Positions 9,502 to 17,791 of a stretch of 64,000 bases of DNA are shown piece by piece. How positions within the stretch are numbered: position 1 is the first letter of the stretch; each line of letters opens with the position of its first letter. A program made the position numbers and the translations under genes. The notes under the pieces were generated by a model. The model had not been told where the DNA came from and did not search any database. It saw only the letters and a list, made by a program, of their open reading frames with translations. Origin of the DNA: JACCYI01 sp963828075 (GTDB lineage Bacteria; Actinomycetota; Thermoleophilia; Solirubrobacterales; Solirubrobacteraceae); assembly GCA_963828075.1 (NCBI GenBank), contig CAWHDH010000021.1, positions 3,782,001 through 3,846,000 on the forward strand, read 5' to 3'.

Positions 9502-10200
9502 ATGGCCATGATGCTCAAGCGCACGACGCTCCTGGCCGCCTGCCTGTTCGCCCTGCTCAGCGCGGGCGCGGCCCCCGCGACCGCCAAGATCGTGGAGATC
9601 GGCCAGGCCGCGACGCCGCCCCTGCCGAGCTGCCCCGCCAAGCCCTGCTTCGCGGTCTCGCGGACCACGGGCTACCAGGCCAAGGCGGGGGACCAGAAGG
9701 GGCAGTACGTCGTCCCCGAGGCCGGCCGGATCGTCGCCTGGTCGATCACGCTGTCCAGGCCCGACGACAAGCAGATCGGGTTCTTCGAGAAGCAGTTCGG
9801 CGGGCCCCCGGCGGCCGGGATCACGGTCATCCGCCCGGGCCGCCGGCTGTACGCGCGCGCGATCGCCGGCAGCCCGGTGGAGCCGCTGGCGCCGTTCCTG
9901 GGCGAAACCGTGCAGTTCCCGCTCGAGCGGTCGATCGCGGTCGAGAAGGGCTGGATCGTCGCGCTGACCGTGCCGACCTGGGCCCCCGCGCTCGCGGTCG
10001 GCTTCGGCAATGACCACTCGTGGCGCGCCGCGAGCCGGCGCGAGGGCGACTGCACCGACCTCGCCACCCAGTCGCCGCAGACGACGGCGGGCACGATCGC
10101 GCGCTACCGCTGCCTGTTCCGCACCGCGCGCCTGACCTACACGGCGACGCTCATCACCTCACCCGCGCGCAAGGCGCCGCCGGCGGAGGAGGCGGACTAG
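9502..10200 (+). CDS. Secreted protein of unknown function
   Basis: 232 aa. A clear signal peptide (KRTTLLAACLFALLSAGAAPATA) is followed by a mature domain with four scattered cysteines (CPAKPCFAV near the start, DCTDLA and RYRCLF near the end) that could form disulfides, and a proline/alanine C-terminus. No catalytic motif was recognised. Its stop overlaps the stop of the convergent lipoprotein gene by 3 nt. Confidence 0.75.
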   Translation: MAMMLKRTTLLAACLFALLSAGAAPATAKIVEIGQAATPPLPSCPAKPCFAVSRTTGYQAKAGDQKGQYVVPEAGRIVAWSITLSRPDDKQIGFFEKQFGGPPAAGITVIRPGRRLYARAIAGSPVEPLAPFLGETVQFPLERSIAVEKGWIVALTVPTWAPALAVGFGNDHSWRAASRREGDCTDLATQSPQTTAGTIARYRCLFRTARLTYTATLITSPARKAPPAEEAD

Positions 10201-10673
10201 CAGGCGCCGGCGTTCTGCTGGCAGAACTCCTCGAACTTCTCGGCGCCGGAGCCGGGCTGCGGGGCCGTGTCGTTCGCGGAGTTGTCCTGCTGCTGCTGGG
10301 CGGGTGCCTGCGCCGCCCCGGGGTTGCTCGGGGCGGCCGTCGCCTGTGGCGCGGCCGGCGCGCTGCCGCCGGTGCTGGGAGCCGTGGCGCCGCCGGAGGT
10401 GTCGTCGGTCGAGTCGGTCGAGGAGTCAGACGACTTGTTCTCGTCCTCGTCGCCGTTCGTGCTCTTCGCGTCGGCGTCTTCGCTCGACGCGTCGCCCGCC
10501 AGCGCGTCGGCGCCCTTCTCGTTGCCCTCCGTGGGGAGGGTCAGCTCGGGCGGCGGGGCCGCGACCTCGTCGGCGGCGATCTGCTCGCCGCCGCACGCGG
10601 CGACGCCGACGGAGAGCGAGAGGCCCGCGAGCAGGGCGGCGAGTGTGGTGGCGGCCGGTCGGGTCCGGGTCAT
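10197..10673 (-). CDS. Low-complexity lipoprotein
   Basis: 158 aa. The signal peptide ends in a lipobox (LSVGVAAC), so the protein should be anchored to the outer leaflet. The rest is acidic, Ser/Asp/Thr/Ala/Pro-rich linker with a short C-terminal segment containing two cysteines (EFCQQNAGAC). It lies 9 nt downstream of the zinc-ribbon gene on the same strand and is probably in its operon. Function unknown. Confidence 0.7.
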   Translation of the reverse strand: MTRTRPAATTLAALLAGLSLSVGVAACGGEQIAADEVAAPPPELTLPTEGNEKGADALAGDASSEDADAKSTNGDEDENKSSDSSTDSTDDTSGGATAPSTGGSAPAAPQATAAPSNPGAAQAPAQQQQDNSANDTAPQPGSGAEKFEEFCQQNAGAC

Positions 10674-10682
10674 GGCTCAGGT

Positions 10683-10952
10683 TCAGCGGTCGAAGGCGAC
10701 CATACGGCGGCCGCACCACTGGCAGTCGTTGAGGTCGCGCTGGTTGAGCTGGTCGCACCAGTTGCAGAAGCGGAGGTTCTCGACCGCCCACGGCAGGTCG
10801 GACGGCGACGGCGCCAGCGGCAGCGTCTCCCCGACGACCTGGAGCGTCTCACCGGTCTCATGGTCCACGTATTCCTTGCCCGGCAGCGCCTCGATGAGGA
10901 CCTCGCGGCCGGTCGAGGGCGTGCGGAGACGGTACTTCTGAGGCGAGCTCAT
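10683..10952 (-). CDS. Small zinc-ribbon protein
   Basis: 89 aa from the ATG at 10952; a TTG at 10970 would add six residues. The C-terminus has two CxxC knuckles (FCNWCDQLNQ and DCQWCGRRM), forming a probable zinc ribbon. The N-terminal half has no recognisable domain. A TACGAT hexamer (10961-10966) lies 8 nt before the ATG, and the glycosyltransferase gene diverges from the same 43-nt gap. Confidence 0.7.
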   Translation of the reverse strand: MSSPQKYRLRTPSTGREVLIEALPGKEYVDHETGETLQVVGETLPLAPSPSDLPWAVENLRFCNWCDQLNQRDLNDCQWCGRRMVAFDR

Positions 10953-10960
10953 GGCCGGGG

Positions 10961-10966
10961 ATCGTA
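10961..10966 (-). promoter_or_regulatory. TACGAT -10-like hexamer for the zinc-ribbon gene
   Basis: It sits 8 nt before the start codon with no ribosome binding site between, fitting the leaderless pattern seen elsewhere in the window. Confidence 0.4.
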
Positions 10967-10982
10967 GCAACGCCCCTCCGCG

Positions 10983-10988
10983 TAGCCT
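10983..10988 (+). promoter_or_regulatory. TAGCCT -10-like hexamer for the glycosyltransferase
   Basis: It sits 7 nt before the GTG at 10996, so the predicted transcript would begin at the start codon. Confidence 0.4.
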
Positions 10989-10995
10989 CCCGCTC

Positions 10996-12525
10996 GTGCG
11001 CGTGCTGATCTTCCACGGCTATCTGCTCCACGGCACCGGCTCGAACGTCTACAACGTCGGCCTCGGCGCCGCTCTGGTCCGCGAGGGGCACGCCGTCGAC
11101 CTCGTCTGCCAGGAGCGCGACCCCTTCTCGCTCGACTGGGTGGACGCCGAGGGGACCTGGGACGGCGGCGAGCTGACGGTCCGCGAGCGGCGCTCGCCGG
11201 CCCGGGCGACGGTCTACCGCCCGGACATCGGCGGCCTGCTGCCGGTCTACGTGGCCGACCGCTACGAGGGCATGGTGGCGCGCCGGTTCCCGGAGCTCTC
11301 CGACGACGAGCTCGACGCCTACCTGGCCGCCAACGTCGCCGCCGTCCGCGACGTCTGCGAGCGCGCGGCGCCCGACGTCGCACTCGCCAACCACCTGGTG
11401 ATGGGCCCGGTGGTCCTGGCCCGGGCGCTGTCCGGGACCGGTGTTCCGTACGCGGTCAAGATCCACGGCTCGGCGCTCGAGTACACGGTCAAGCCGCACC
11501 GCCGCTTCCGGCCGTTCGCCGCCGAGGGCCTCGCGGGCGCGCGCGGCGTCCTCACCGGGTCGCGCCACACCGCGGAGAGCCTGTGGGCGGAGATGGACGA
11601 CCCGTCGCTGCCGCAGCGCACCCGGCTCGGCCCGCCGGGGGTGGACGTCACGGCGTTCGCTCCCCGCGCGCCCCAGGACGCCCGCGCGGGCGTCGCGGCG
11701 CTGGCCCGCCGCCTCGCGGAGATCGAGGCCCGCGACGACGACTCCTCGTTCGCGCGCGACCCCGCCGAGGCGGCGCGAGCGCTCGACGGGCTCGACCTGG
11801 AGCGCGACCGGGTCGTCGTCTTCGTCGGCAAGCTGATCGGCTCCAAGGGCGTCGAGATCCTGCTGGCGGCCTGGCCGCTCGTCCTTGCCTCGGTCCCCGA
11901 CGCCCGGCTGCTGATCGTCGGCTTCGGCGGCTTCCGCAAGGGGCTCGAGCGGCTCGCCCACGCCCTCGCCGCCGGCGACTTCGCCGGCGCGCGGATGGCC
12001 CGGGCCGAGGACGGGCGCGAGCTGCCGTGGCTGACCGCGTTCCTCGACGGGCTCGACCCGGGCGCGCGCGAGGCGTACGCCCACGCCGCGCCGGCGATGC
12101 GCGCGCGCGTGCGCTGGGCCGGGCGCCTCGATCACGACGAGCTGCCCGATGTCCTGCCCGCGGCGGAGGCGATGGTCGTGCCGAGCACGTTCCCGGAGTC
12201 GTTCGGGATGGTCGCGGCCGAGGCCGCCGCCTGCGGGGCGCTGCCGATCGTGGCCGGCCACTCCGGGCTCGGCGAGGTCGCCGACGCGCTGTCGCGCGCG
12301 GTCCCCGAGGCCGCCCGGCCGCTGCTCGCGTTCGAGGTCGGGCCCTCGGCGGTCACCGACCTCGCGGCGGCGCTCGTCACGTGGCTGCGAGCTCCCGAGG
12401 AGCTCCGGATCGCGACGCGCGAGGCGATCGTCGCGGTGACCCGCGAGCGCTACTCGTGGGAGGGCGTCGCCCGTACGGTCATCGCCGCCGCCCGCGGCGA
12501 GCTCGACGGCCTGCCAGCACCCTGA
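10996..12525 (+). CDS. Glycosyltransferase family 4 protein
   Basis: 509 aa from GTG 10996; a longer frame reaching 10951 would overlap the divergent gene. GT-B fold: the N-terminal domain begins VRVLIFHGYLLHGTGSNVYN (glycine loop typical of GT4). The C-terminal domain has VVFVGKLIGSKGVEILLAAW, RLLIVGFGG, WAGRLDHDELPDVLPAAEAMVVPS and PESFGMVAAEAAACGALPIV, which includes the nucleotide-sugar EX7E motif. Acceptor and sugar are unknown. An insertion of about 60 residues sits between the domains. Confidence 0.87.
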   Translation: MRVLIFHGYLLHGTGSNVYNVGLGAALVREGHAVDLVCQERDPFSLDWVDAEGTWDGGELTVRERRSPARATVYRPDIGGLLPVYVADRYEGMVARRFPELSDDELDAYLAANVAAVRDVCERAAPDVALANHLVMGPVVLARALSGTGVPYAVKIHGSALEYTVKPHRRFRPFAAEGLAGARGVLTGSRHTAESLWAEMDDPSLPQRTRLGPPGVDVTAFAPRAPQDARAGVAALARRLAEIEARDDDSSFARDPAEAARALDGLDLERDRVVVFVGKLIGSKGVEILLAAWPLVLASVPDARLLIVGFGGFRKGLERLAHALAAGDFAGARMARAEDGRELPWLTAFLDGLDPGAREAYAHAAPAMRARVRWAGRLDHDELPDVLPAAEAMVVPSTFPESFGMVAAEAAACGALPIVAGHSGLGEVADALSRAVPEAARPLLAFEVGPSAVTDLAAALVTWLRAPEELRIATREAIVAVTRERYSWEGVARTVIAAARGELDGLPAP

Positions 12526-12557
12526 CAGCGGCGGGGTGCTGCGACCGCCGCATCCAT

Positions 12558-12563
12558 TACGAT
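12558..12563 (+). promoter_or_regulatory. TACGAT -10-like hexamer for the cytochrome-cupredoxin gene
   Basis: It lies 7 nt before the ATG at 12571; no Shine-Dalgarno sequence lies between. Confidence 0.4.
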
Positions 12564-12570
12564 CCGCGCC

Positions 12571-13317
12571 ATGTCAGGAGGGTGCAAGCGGCTCGCGGCG
12601 CTCGCGGCCGGAGCCGCGGTGCTGGTCGGCGCCTCTGGCTGCGAGCTCAAGGACGACGGCGACAACCTCGTCGCCGGCAAGCAGGCGTTCGTCGAGAAGT
12701 GCGGCTCGTGCCACATTCTCAAGCGCGCGGGCACCACCGGGGTCACCGGCCCCGATCTCGACGAGGCCTTCCAGCGGGCGCGCCAGGACGGCTTCGGGCA
12801 GTCCACCTTCGCGGGGATCGTCCACCGCCAGATCGAGCAGCCGGCCCGCAACGCGCAGACCGATCCCGCCACCGGGAAGAAGACCGCCCTCATGCCGGCC
12901 GACCTCGTCAAGGGCGAGACCGCGCAGGACGTGGCCGCCTACGTCGCCTCCGCGGCCGCCCGCGGCGGCGAGGACTCGGGCGCCCTCGCGCGCATCGGGG
13001 TCAAGCGCTCGACCGAGGTCGCCAAGGCCGAGGGCGGCGAGCTCGACATCCCGGCCGACCCGGGCGGCGGGCTCGCCTACACGTTCGGCGCGGCTGAGGC
13101 CGAGGCCGGGGAGCTCACCCTCGCGTCCAAGAACGACTCGCAGATCGACCACAACATCGCGATCGAGGGCGGAGGCGTGGACGAGAAGGGCCCGGTCGTC
13201 AAGGGCGGCGGCGTCTCGGAGATCTCCTTCGACGCCCAGCCTGGCGAGTACACGTTCTACTGCTCGGTCCCCGGCCACCGCGAGGGCGGCATGCTGGGCA
13301 AGCTCACCGTCAAGTAG
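12571..13317 (+). CDS. Cytochrome c-cupredoxin fusion lipoprotein
   Basis: 248 aa. Lipoprotein signal with lipobox LVGASGC (Cys about 27). A cytochrome c domain follows, with the heme-binding CGSCH motif and a candidate Met axial ligand in TALMPADL. A C-terminal cupredoxin domain carries a full type-1 copper set: His in QIDHNIAIEG, then Cys, His and Met in YCSVPGHREGGM. Location next to terminal oxidase genes suggests an extracytoplasmic electron carrier feeding a heme-copper oxidase. It ends convergently with ctaG, overlapping it by 8 nt. Confidence 0.87.
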   Translation: MSGGCKRLAALAAGAAVLVGASGCELKDDGDNLVAGKQAFVEKCGSCHILKRAGTTGVTGPDLDEAFQRARQDGFGQSTFAGIVHRQIEQPARNAQTDPATGKKTALMPADLVKGETAQDVAAYVASAAARGGEDSGALARIGVKRSTEVAKAEGGELDIPADPGGGLAYTFGAAEAEAGELTLASKNDSQIDHNIAIEGGGVDEKGPVVKGGGVSEISFDAQPGEYTFYCSVPGHREGGMLGKLTVK

Positions 13318-14125
13318 CCGCGAGCCGCTGATCGGCCGCCGCCTCGTCGCGGTCGTGGTCGGCCGCTGCCCGCCGGAAGAAGAAGATCAGCGCGAAGGCC
13401 ATGATGAGCACGTCGAGGCCGACCATCAGCGCGCCCGCGAGCTGCTGGTCATGGACCGCCGAGAGCCCGAAGCGGCGCTCCCCGGCCCCGTAGACGCCGG
13501 TGTAGATGGGCTGGCGGATGATCACGAAGCCCATCCCCAGGAACATGCCGAGCATCCGGGCGGCGAGGATGTGGCCGATCTTCCACAGCTCGCCCCCGAG
13601 CCGGCGGCGCTTGGGCTCGAGGGCCGACCACCAGACGAGCATGCCGATCGCCACGAAGCTCGCGTGCTGGAGCGCATGGACGAGGTCGTGGCGCACCGCC
13701 CCCTCGAACGCGAACGAGAAGTGCCAGAAGTACAGGGTCAGCGCGTAGACCGGGACGGCGACGAGCGGGCGCCGCAGCGCCCGGAAGGCTGACCGCAGGC
13801 GCCGCCGGCGCGCCACGGCGACGAGGACCGGCCGTGGGAGCACGAAGGCGAGCACCGGGTTGCGCATGCCCGCCAGCAGGAACGGCGCGGCGAGGTCCGC
13901 GATCAGCAGGTGCTGGGCCATGTGCGCCCACAGCACGTCCTCGCCCCAGGCATCGAGCGGCGAGACGAGGCCGATCAGCCACAGCGCCAGCCCGACATGC
14001 CAGAGCACCTGCTGGCCGGCCGGGACGCCGACACCCCGGCGGCGCAGCGTCGCCACCGCACGCAGGTAGAGCACCTCGGCGACCGCCAGCCAGGCGAGCA
14101 CGCCCGGGTCGAGGCTGAGCTCCAC
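13310..14125 (-). CDS. ctaG: CtaG-family cytochrome c oxidase assembly protein (caa3-type)
   Basis: 271 aa, about seven hydrophobic helices. It matches the Caa3_CtaG family: WHVGLALWLIGLVSPLDAW, MAQHLLIADLAAPFLLAGMR, the ALTLYFWHFSFAFEGAVRH stretch with conserved histidines, and the DQQLAGALMV ending. Members are needed to assemble the copper centres of caa3-type oxidases. It is the last gene of the ctaC-ctaD-ctaE operon on the minus strand, 9 nt after the 35-aa membrane gene. Confidence 0.88.
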   Translation of the reverse strand: MELSLDPGVLAWLAVAEVLYLRAVATLRRRGVGVPAGQQVLWHVGLALWLIGLVSPLDAWGEDVLWAHMAQHLLIADLAAPFLLAGMRNPVLAFVLPRPVLVAVARRRRLRSAFRALRRPLVAVPVYALTLYFWHFSFAFEGAVRHDLVHALQHASFVAIGMLVWWSALEPKRRRLGGELWKIGHILAARMLGMFLGMGFVIIRQPIYTGVYGAGERRFGLSAVHDQQLAGALMVGLDVLIMAFALIFFFRRAAADHDRDEAAADQRLAAT

Positions 14126-14134
14126 GCCCGGGCC

Positions 14135-14242
14135 CTACAGCGCGCGGACGACCAGCACGACCGCGATGACCGCCGCCGCCACGAGGACGACGTAGATCAG
14201 GAAGCGGAAGGCCTCGGCCTCGGAGCGCAGCGGATTGAGCAT
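14135..14242 (-). CDS. 35-aa single-span membrane protein in the oxidase operon
   Basis: Starts MLNPLRSEAEAFRF, then one transmembrane helix (LIYVVLVAAAVIAVVLVV). A longer in-frame reading upstream is low-complexity and less likely. Position between ctaE and ctaG and the single helix resemble the tiny accessory subunits found in actinobacterial oxidase operons, but homology is not demonstrable from sequence alone. Confidence 0.6.
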   Translation of the reverse strand: MLNPLRSEAEAFRFLIYVVLVAAAVIAVVLVVRAL

Positions 14243-14287
14243 GGCGAACAGGTGACCCGGCGCGCGCGGCCGGGTGGGCTGAGGGTT

Positions 14288-14439
14288 CGCCCAAGAATTA
14301 GCGCCCGGTCGGGGCGGTCCAGAACCGAGCCGGCCGCCGCACGAGGGTGCAGCGCGTGGCTCTGCCACGGGCAATCCCTCGGATGGTGATCCGGCGAAGC
14401 GTTATGGGCCGCATCCGGCCGCGCGATCATTCTTGGGCG
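14288..14439. repeat. Intergenic segment bounded by 11-bp inverted repeats
   Basis: CGCCCAAGAAT at 14288-14298 and its exact reverse complement at 14429-14439 enclose a 130-nt segment with no supported gene, lying between ctaE and the 35-aa gene. It could be a small insertion or a structured intercistronic region. Confidence 0.5.
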
Positions 14440-14444
14440 GGCCC

Positions 14445-15047
14445 TTAGATGATGTAGACCGACGTGTAGACGATGACCCACATGACGTCGACGAAGTGCC
14501 AGTAGATCCCGGGGATCTCGACGCCGCGATGGTCATCCGGCGTGAAGTGCCCGCGGAACGCCCGGAGCGTCGCGAACGCCAGCAGCGTCAGGCCGATGGC
14601 CACGTGGGCGCCGTGGAGCCCCGTGAGCCCGTAGAAGATCGTGCCCTGGGCGTGGTCCTGCGGCGCGAAGCCGATGTGGACGTACTCGTTGACCTGGATG
14701 AACAGGAACGTCGCGCCGAGCATCATCGTGGTGAAGATGCCGGCTCGCAGCGCGAAGCGGTTGCCGAGCTTGGCGCCCTCGAGCGCCCAGTGCATGGTGA
14801 ACGAGGAGGACACCAGGATCGCCGTGTTGACGCCCGCGATCAGCTTCGGCAGATGCGTGCCGTCGGCAGGCCACTCGGCGCCGTTCACCACCCGCACGAA
14901 GAAGTAGGCGGTGAAGAAGGCCCCGAAGACCATCACCTCGGAGATGATGAAGAGGTACATCCCCAGCAGGCTGGGGTCCACCCGCGAGGAGCGGTTGGCC
15001 GGCGGCGGCCCGTGATGGTCGCCGTGGTGGAGGGTGGCGGCCTCCAT
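14445..15047 (-). CDS. ctaE: Cytochrome c oxidase subunit III
   Basis: 200 aa, five predicted helices, the short bacterial form. Motifs are LLGMYLFIISEVMVFGAFFTAY, NTAILVSSSFTMHWALEGAK, FLFIQVNEYVHIGF, FYGLTGLHGAHVAIGL and the C-terminal IYWHFVDVMWVIVYTSVYI, which contains the conserved WHFVD. Histidine-rich N-terminus. Its start shares one base with the stop of the preceding stress-like gene (TGATG), showing coupling. Confidence 0.95.
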   Translation of the reverse strand: MEAATLHHGDHHGPPPANRSSRVDPSLLGMYLFIISEVMVFGAFFTAYFFVRVVNGAEWPADGTHLPKLIAGVNTAILVSSSFTMHWALEGAKLGNRFALRAGIFTTMMLGATFLFIQVNEYVHIGFAPQDHAQGTIFYGLTGLHGAHVAIGLTLLAFATLRAFRGHFTPDDHRGVEIPGIYWHFVDVMWVIVYTSVYII

Positions 15048-15877
15048 CAGGTGCCCGCCTCCACGCGGTCGCCGCTGGACTCGATGTGCTCAACCGGCTT
15101 GCCCGTCGCGGTCTGGACCTTCTCGACCAGGCCCTTCTTCATCCACTCCGAGCGGTTGGAGGGGAGCGTCGAGATGACGATCTCCGAGATCAGCAGCGAT
15201 TGCACGGCGTTCATCGTCGCGGTGTAGGGGTCGTTGTGCGCGATCATGCCCGCCGCCACGATCCCGGCATCCTCGAGCGACTTCAACAGCTCGCGCAGGC
15301 GCGCACGGGCGGCGTCGACCGCCCGGCCGTCACCCGAGTCCTGCGGGACGGCGACGATGAACCGGCGCGGACCCTCCTCCGCCTTGGCCTTGAGCCGCTC
15401 GACCAGCTCACCGCCGGCCGCGGTCTGGTTGGCGACCACGAGGCAGACGTCAAAGGGCAGGCCTTCGCGGCCGATGTCGGTCACCACGTGCTTGACCGGG
15501 AGCCCCGTCGACTGCTCGATGCGCTCGGGGAGGTCGCGGCGCAGCCAGCCCGAGGACGTGCTCGGCAGCGTGGAGAGGATGACCTCGTCGATCTTGTAGT
15601 GCGCGACCGCGTCCATCGCCGCGTTGAACGGGTCCGGGTCGCCGATCTCGCCCTCGCCCTCAAAGCCCTCCTCGCGCATGAACGCGAGCGCCAGGTCGAC
15701 GCGCACCTGGGCGGCGTCGCGCACCGCTTCGTCGTAGATGACGTTGCCGTGGAGCGGGCGGTTCTGCGGGACGACGACGAAGAACTTCGCGTCACCTTGC
15801 GCAGCGCGCTCGCGCACGGCATCCAGGAGGGACTGTCCGCCGATGGTCTGGTTCGCGAGGACGAGGACGTTGGCCAT
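15047..15877 (-). CDS. Tandem universal-stress-like domain protein inside the oxidase operon
   Basis: 276 aa made of two repeats of a Rossmann-like fold: residues about 1-135 (MANVLVLANQTIGGQSLLDA, ILSTLPSTSSGWLRRDLPER) and about 140-260 (VCLVVANQTAAGGELVERL, VISTLPSNRSEWMKKGLVEK). Each repeat has a LANQT-type first strand and an STLPS...W loop. The family resembles permuted UspA-like proteins with unknown ligand. It sits between ctaD and ctaE, 3 nt after ctaD, so it is certainly in the operon. Confidence 0.75.
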   Translation of the reverse strand: MANVLVLANQTIGGQSLLDAVRERAAQGDAKFFVVVPQNRPLHGNVIYDEAVRDAAQVRVDLALAFMREEGFEGEGEIGDPDPFNAAMDAVAHYKIDEVILSTLPSTSSGWLRRDLPERIEQSTGLPVKHVVTDIGREGLPFDVCLVVANQTAAGGELVERLKAKAEEGPRRFIVAVPQDSGDGRAVDAARARLRELLKSLEDAGIVAAGMIAHNDPYTATMNAVQSLLISEIVISTLPSNRSEWMKKGLVEKVQTATGKPVEHIESSGDRVEAGT

Positions 15878-15880
15878 GGG

Positions 15881-17791
15881 CTACTCCCGGTGTTCGGCTG
15901 TCGCCACCGTCGCGGGCGGCTTCGTCTTTGCGGGTTCGCCGGCCGGCGTGAAGATGCCGTGCACCGCGCCGGGGACGCCGTACTCGTACGGACCGCCGAC
16001 GACGGTCGGCACCGCATCGAAGTTGAAGATCGGCGGCGGCGAGGACACCTGCCACTCGAGCGTCAGCGAGCGCCACGGGTTCGCCTCGGCGCGCGGCCCG
16101 CCGCGCCAGCTCGAGACCACGTTGTAGACGAACACCAGGGTCGAGAGCCCGAGGATGAACGACGAGATCGAGATGAGCAGGTTCCAGGTCGCGAACTGCT
16201 CCGGGTAGTCCGCCACCCGGCGTGGCATCCCCTGCACGCCGATGAGGTGCATCGGCGCGAAGGTCAGGTTGAAGCCGATGAACGTCAGCCAGAAGTGCAG
16301 CTTCCCGAGCGTGTTGTCGAACATCCGCCCGGTCATCTTCGGGAACCAGTAGTAGACGCCGGCGTAGATCGTGAACAGCGAGCCGCCGAAGAGCACGTAG
16401 TGGATGTGGGCGACGATGAAGTACGTGTCCGACACGTGGATCGTCAGCGGGATCATCGCCAGCATCACCCCCGAGATCCCGCCGAGGGTGAACATCGTCA
16501 GGAACCCGAGGACGAAGAGCATCGGCGTGTCCACGTGCAGGACGCCTCGCCACAGCGTCGCGAGCCAGGAGAAGATCTTGATCCCGGTGGGGACGGCGAT
16601 GATCGCCGTCGTGACCATCATCGGGACGCGGATCCACGTCTGCATGCCGCTGACGAACATGTGGTGCGCCCAGACCGTGAACCCGAGCAGCACGATGGCG
16701 AGCAGCGAGAACGCCATCATCCGGTACCCGAACACGGGCTTTCGCGCCTTCACCGCCAGGACCTCCGAAACGATCCCGAAGCCCGGCAACATCATGATGT
16801 AGACCGCCGGGTGCGAGTAGAACCAGAAGACGTGCTGGTACATCAGCACGTCGCCGGCCTGCTCGGGCACGAAGAAGTTGAAGCCCAGCGCGTAGTCGAA
16901 CAGCACGAAGAACTGCGACGCGGCGATGAACGGCGTGGCGATGACCACCAGCAGCGAGGTCGAGAAGTTCGCCCACACCAGCAGCGGCATGCGCCAGAAC
17001 GACATTCCGGGCGCACGCATGGTGATGATCGTCACCAGGAAGTTCAGCGCCGTGGCGATCGACGACGCGCCCGCGAACTGCACCCCGACCGTGAAGAACA
17101 TCTGCCCCATCGGGACCTCGGTGGACAGCGGCGCGTACGCCGTCCAGCCGGTCGCGAACGAGCCGCCCGGCGCGAAGAACGACAGCATCATCATCGTCCC
17201 GGCCACCGGCAGCATCCAGAACGACAGCGCGTTCAGGCGCGGGAACGCCATGTCCGGCGCGCCGATCATCAGCGGCAGCACGAAGTTCGCGAGCCCCGCG
17301 AACACCGGGATGATGAACAGGAAGATCATCAGCGACGCGTGGACGCTGAAGAGCCCGTTGTAGGTGTTCGAGTCGACGAACTGCTGGCCGGGCGCGGCGA
17401 GCTCGGCGCGGACCACCATCGCCAGCAGGCCGCCGACCAGCATGAAGAAGAACGACGTGACGACGTACTGGATCCCGATCACCTTGTGATCGGTGTTGAC
17501 CTTGAAGTAGTCGCGCCACGAGTGCGCGCCGTGGGAGGAGTGGTCCTCCGGGCGCGTGGGCTTGCCCGCGGCCCAGTAGAACCAGTAGTCGAAGGCGCCG
17601 AGGCCGACGAGGAAGAACAGCGGGGCGGCGACCAGCGACATGATCGTGATGGACTCGCCCTTGATCAGCGGGTCCAGCCCGTAGGCCGCGCGGATGGCGA
17701 TGATCAGCGCGGCCGAGAAGCCGATCCCGAGCAGGGTGAAGAGCCCCGCGCGGGGCCACCCCGGAGCGCGCAACGCGCCGCCTGCCGTCAT
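15881..17791 (-). CDS. ctaD: Cytochrome c oxidase subunit I, A2-type (YSHP motif)
   Basis: 636 aa. Two extra hydrophobic helices (about residues 15-70) precede the 12-helix core. Heme ligands are visible: SVHASLM for the low-spin His, and AHIHYVLFGG for the pair at helix X. The CuB region reads WFYSHPAVYIMMLP, with the cross-linking Tyr and WAHHMF. YSHP in place of GHPE is the hallmark of A2-type enzymes such as caa3 oxidases. Its ATG overlaps the ctaC stop (ATGA). Confidence 0.95.
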   Translation of the reverse strand: MTAGGALRAPGWPRAGLFTLLGIGFSAALIIAIRAAYGLDPLIKGESITIMSLVAAPLFFLVGLGAFDYWFYWAAGKPTRPEDHSSHGAHSWRDYFKVNTDHKVIGIQYVVTSFFFMLVGGLLAMVVRAELAAPGQQFVDSNTYNGLFSVHASLMIFLFIIPVFAGLANFVLPLMIGAPDMAFPRLNALSFWMLPVAGTMMMLSFFAPGGSFATGWTAYAPLSTEVPMGQMFFTVGVQFAGASSIATALNFLVTIITMRAPGMSFWRMPLLVWANFSTSLLVVIATPFIAASQFFVLFDYALGFNFFVPEQAGDVLMYQHVFWFYSHPAVYIMMLPGFGIVSEVLAVKARKPVFGYRMMAFSLLAIVLLGFTVWAHHMFVSGMQTWIRVPMMVTTAIIAVPTGIKIFSWLATLWRGVLHVDTPMLFVLGFLTMFTLGGISGVMLAMIPLTIHVSDTYFIVAHIHYVLFGGSLFTIYAGVYYWFPKMTGRMFDNTLGKLHFWLTFIGFNLTFAPMHLIGVQGMPRRVADYPEQFATWNLLISISSFILGLSTLVFVYNVVSSWRGGPRAEANPWRSLTLEWQVSSPPPIFNFDAVPTVVGGPYEYGVPGAVHGIFTPAGEPAKTKPPATVATAEHRE

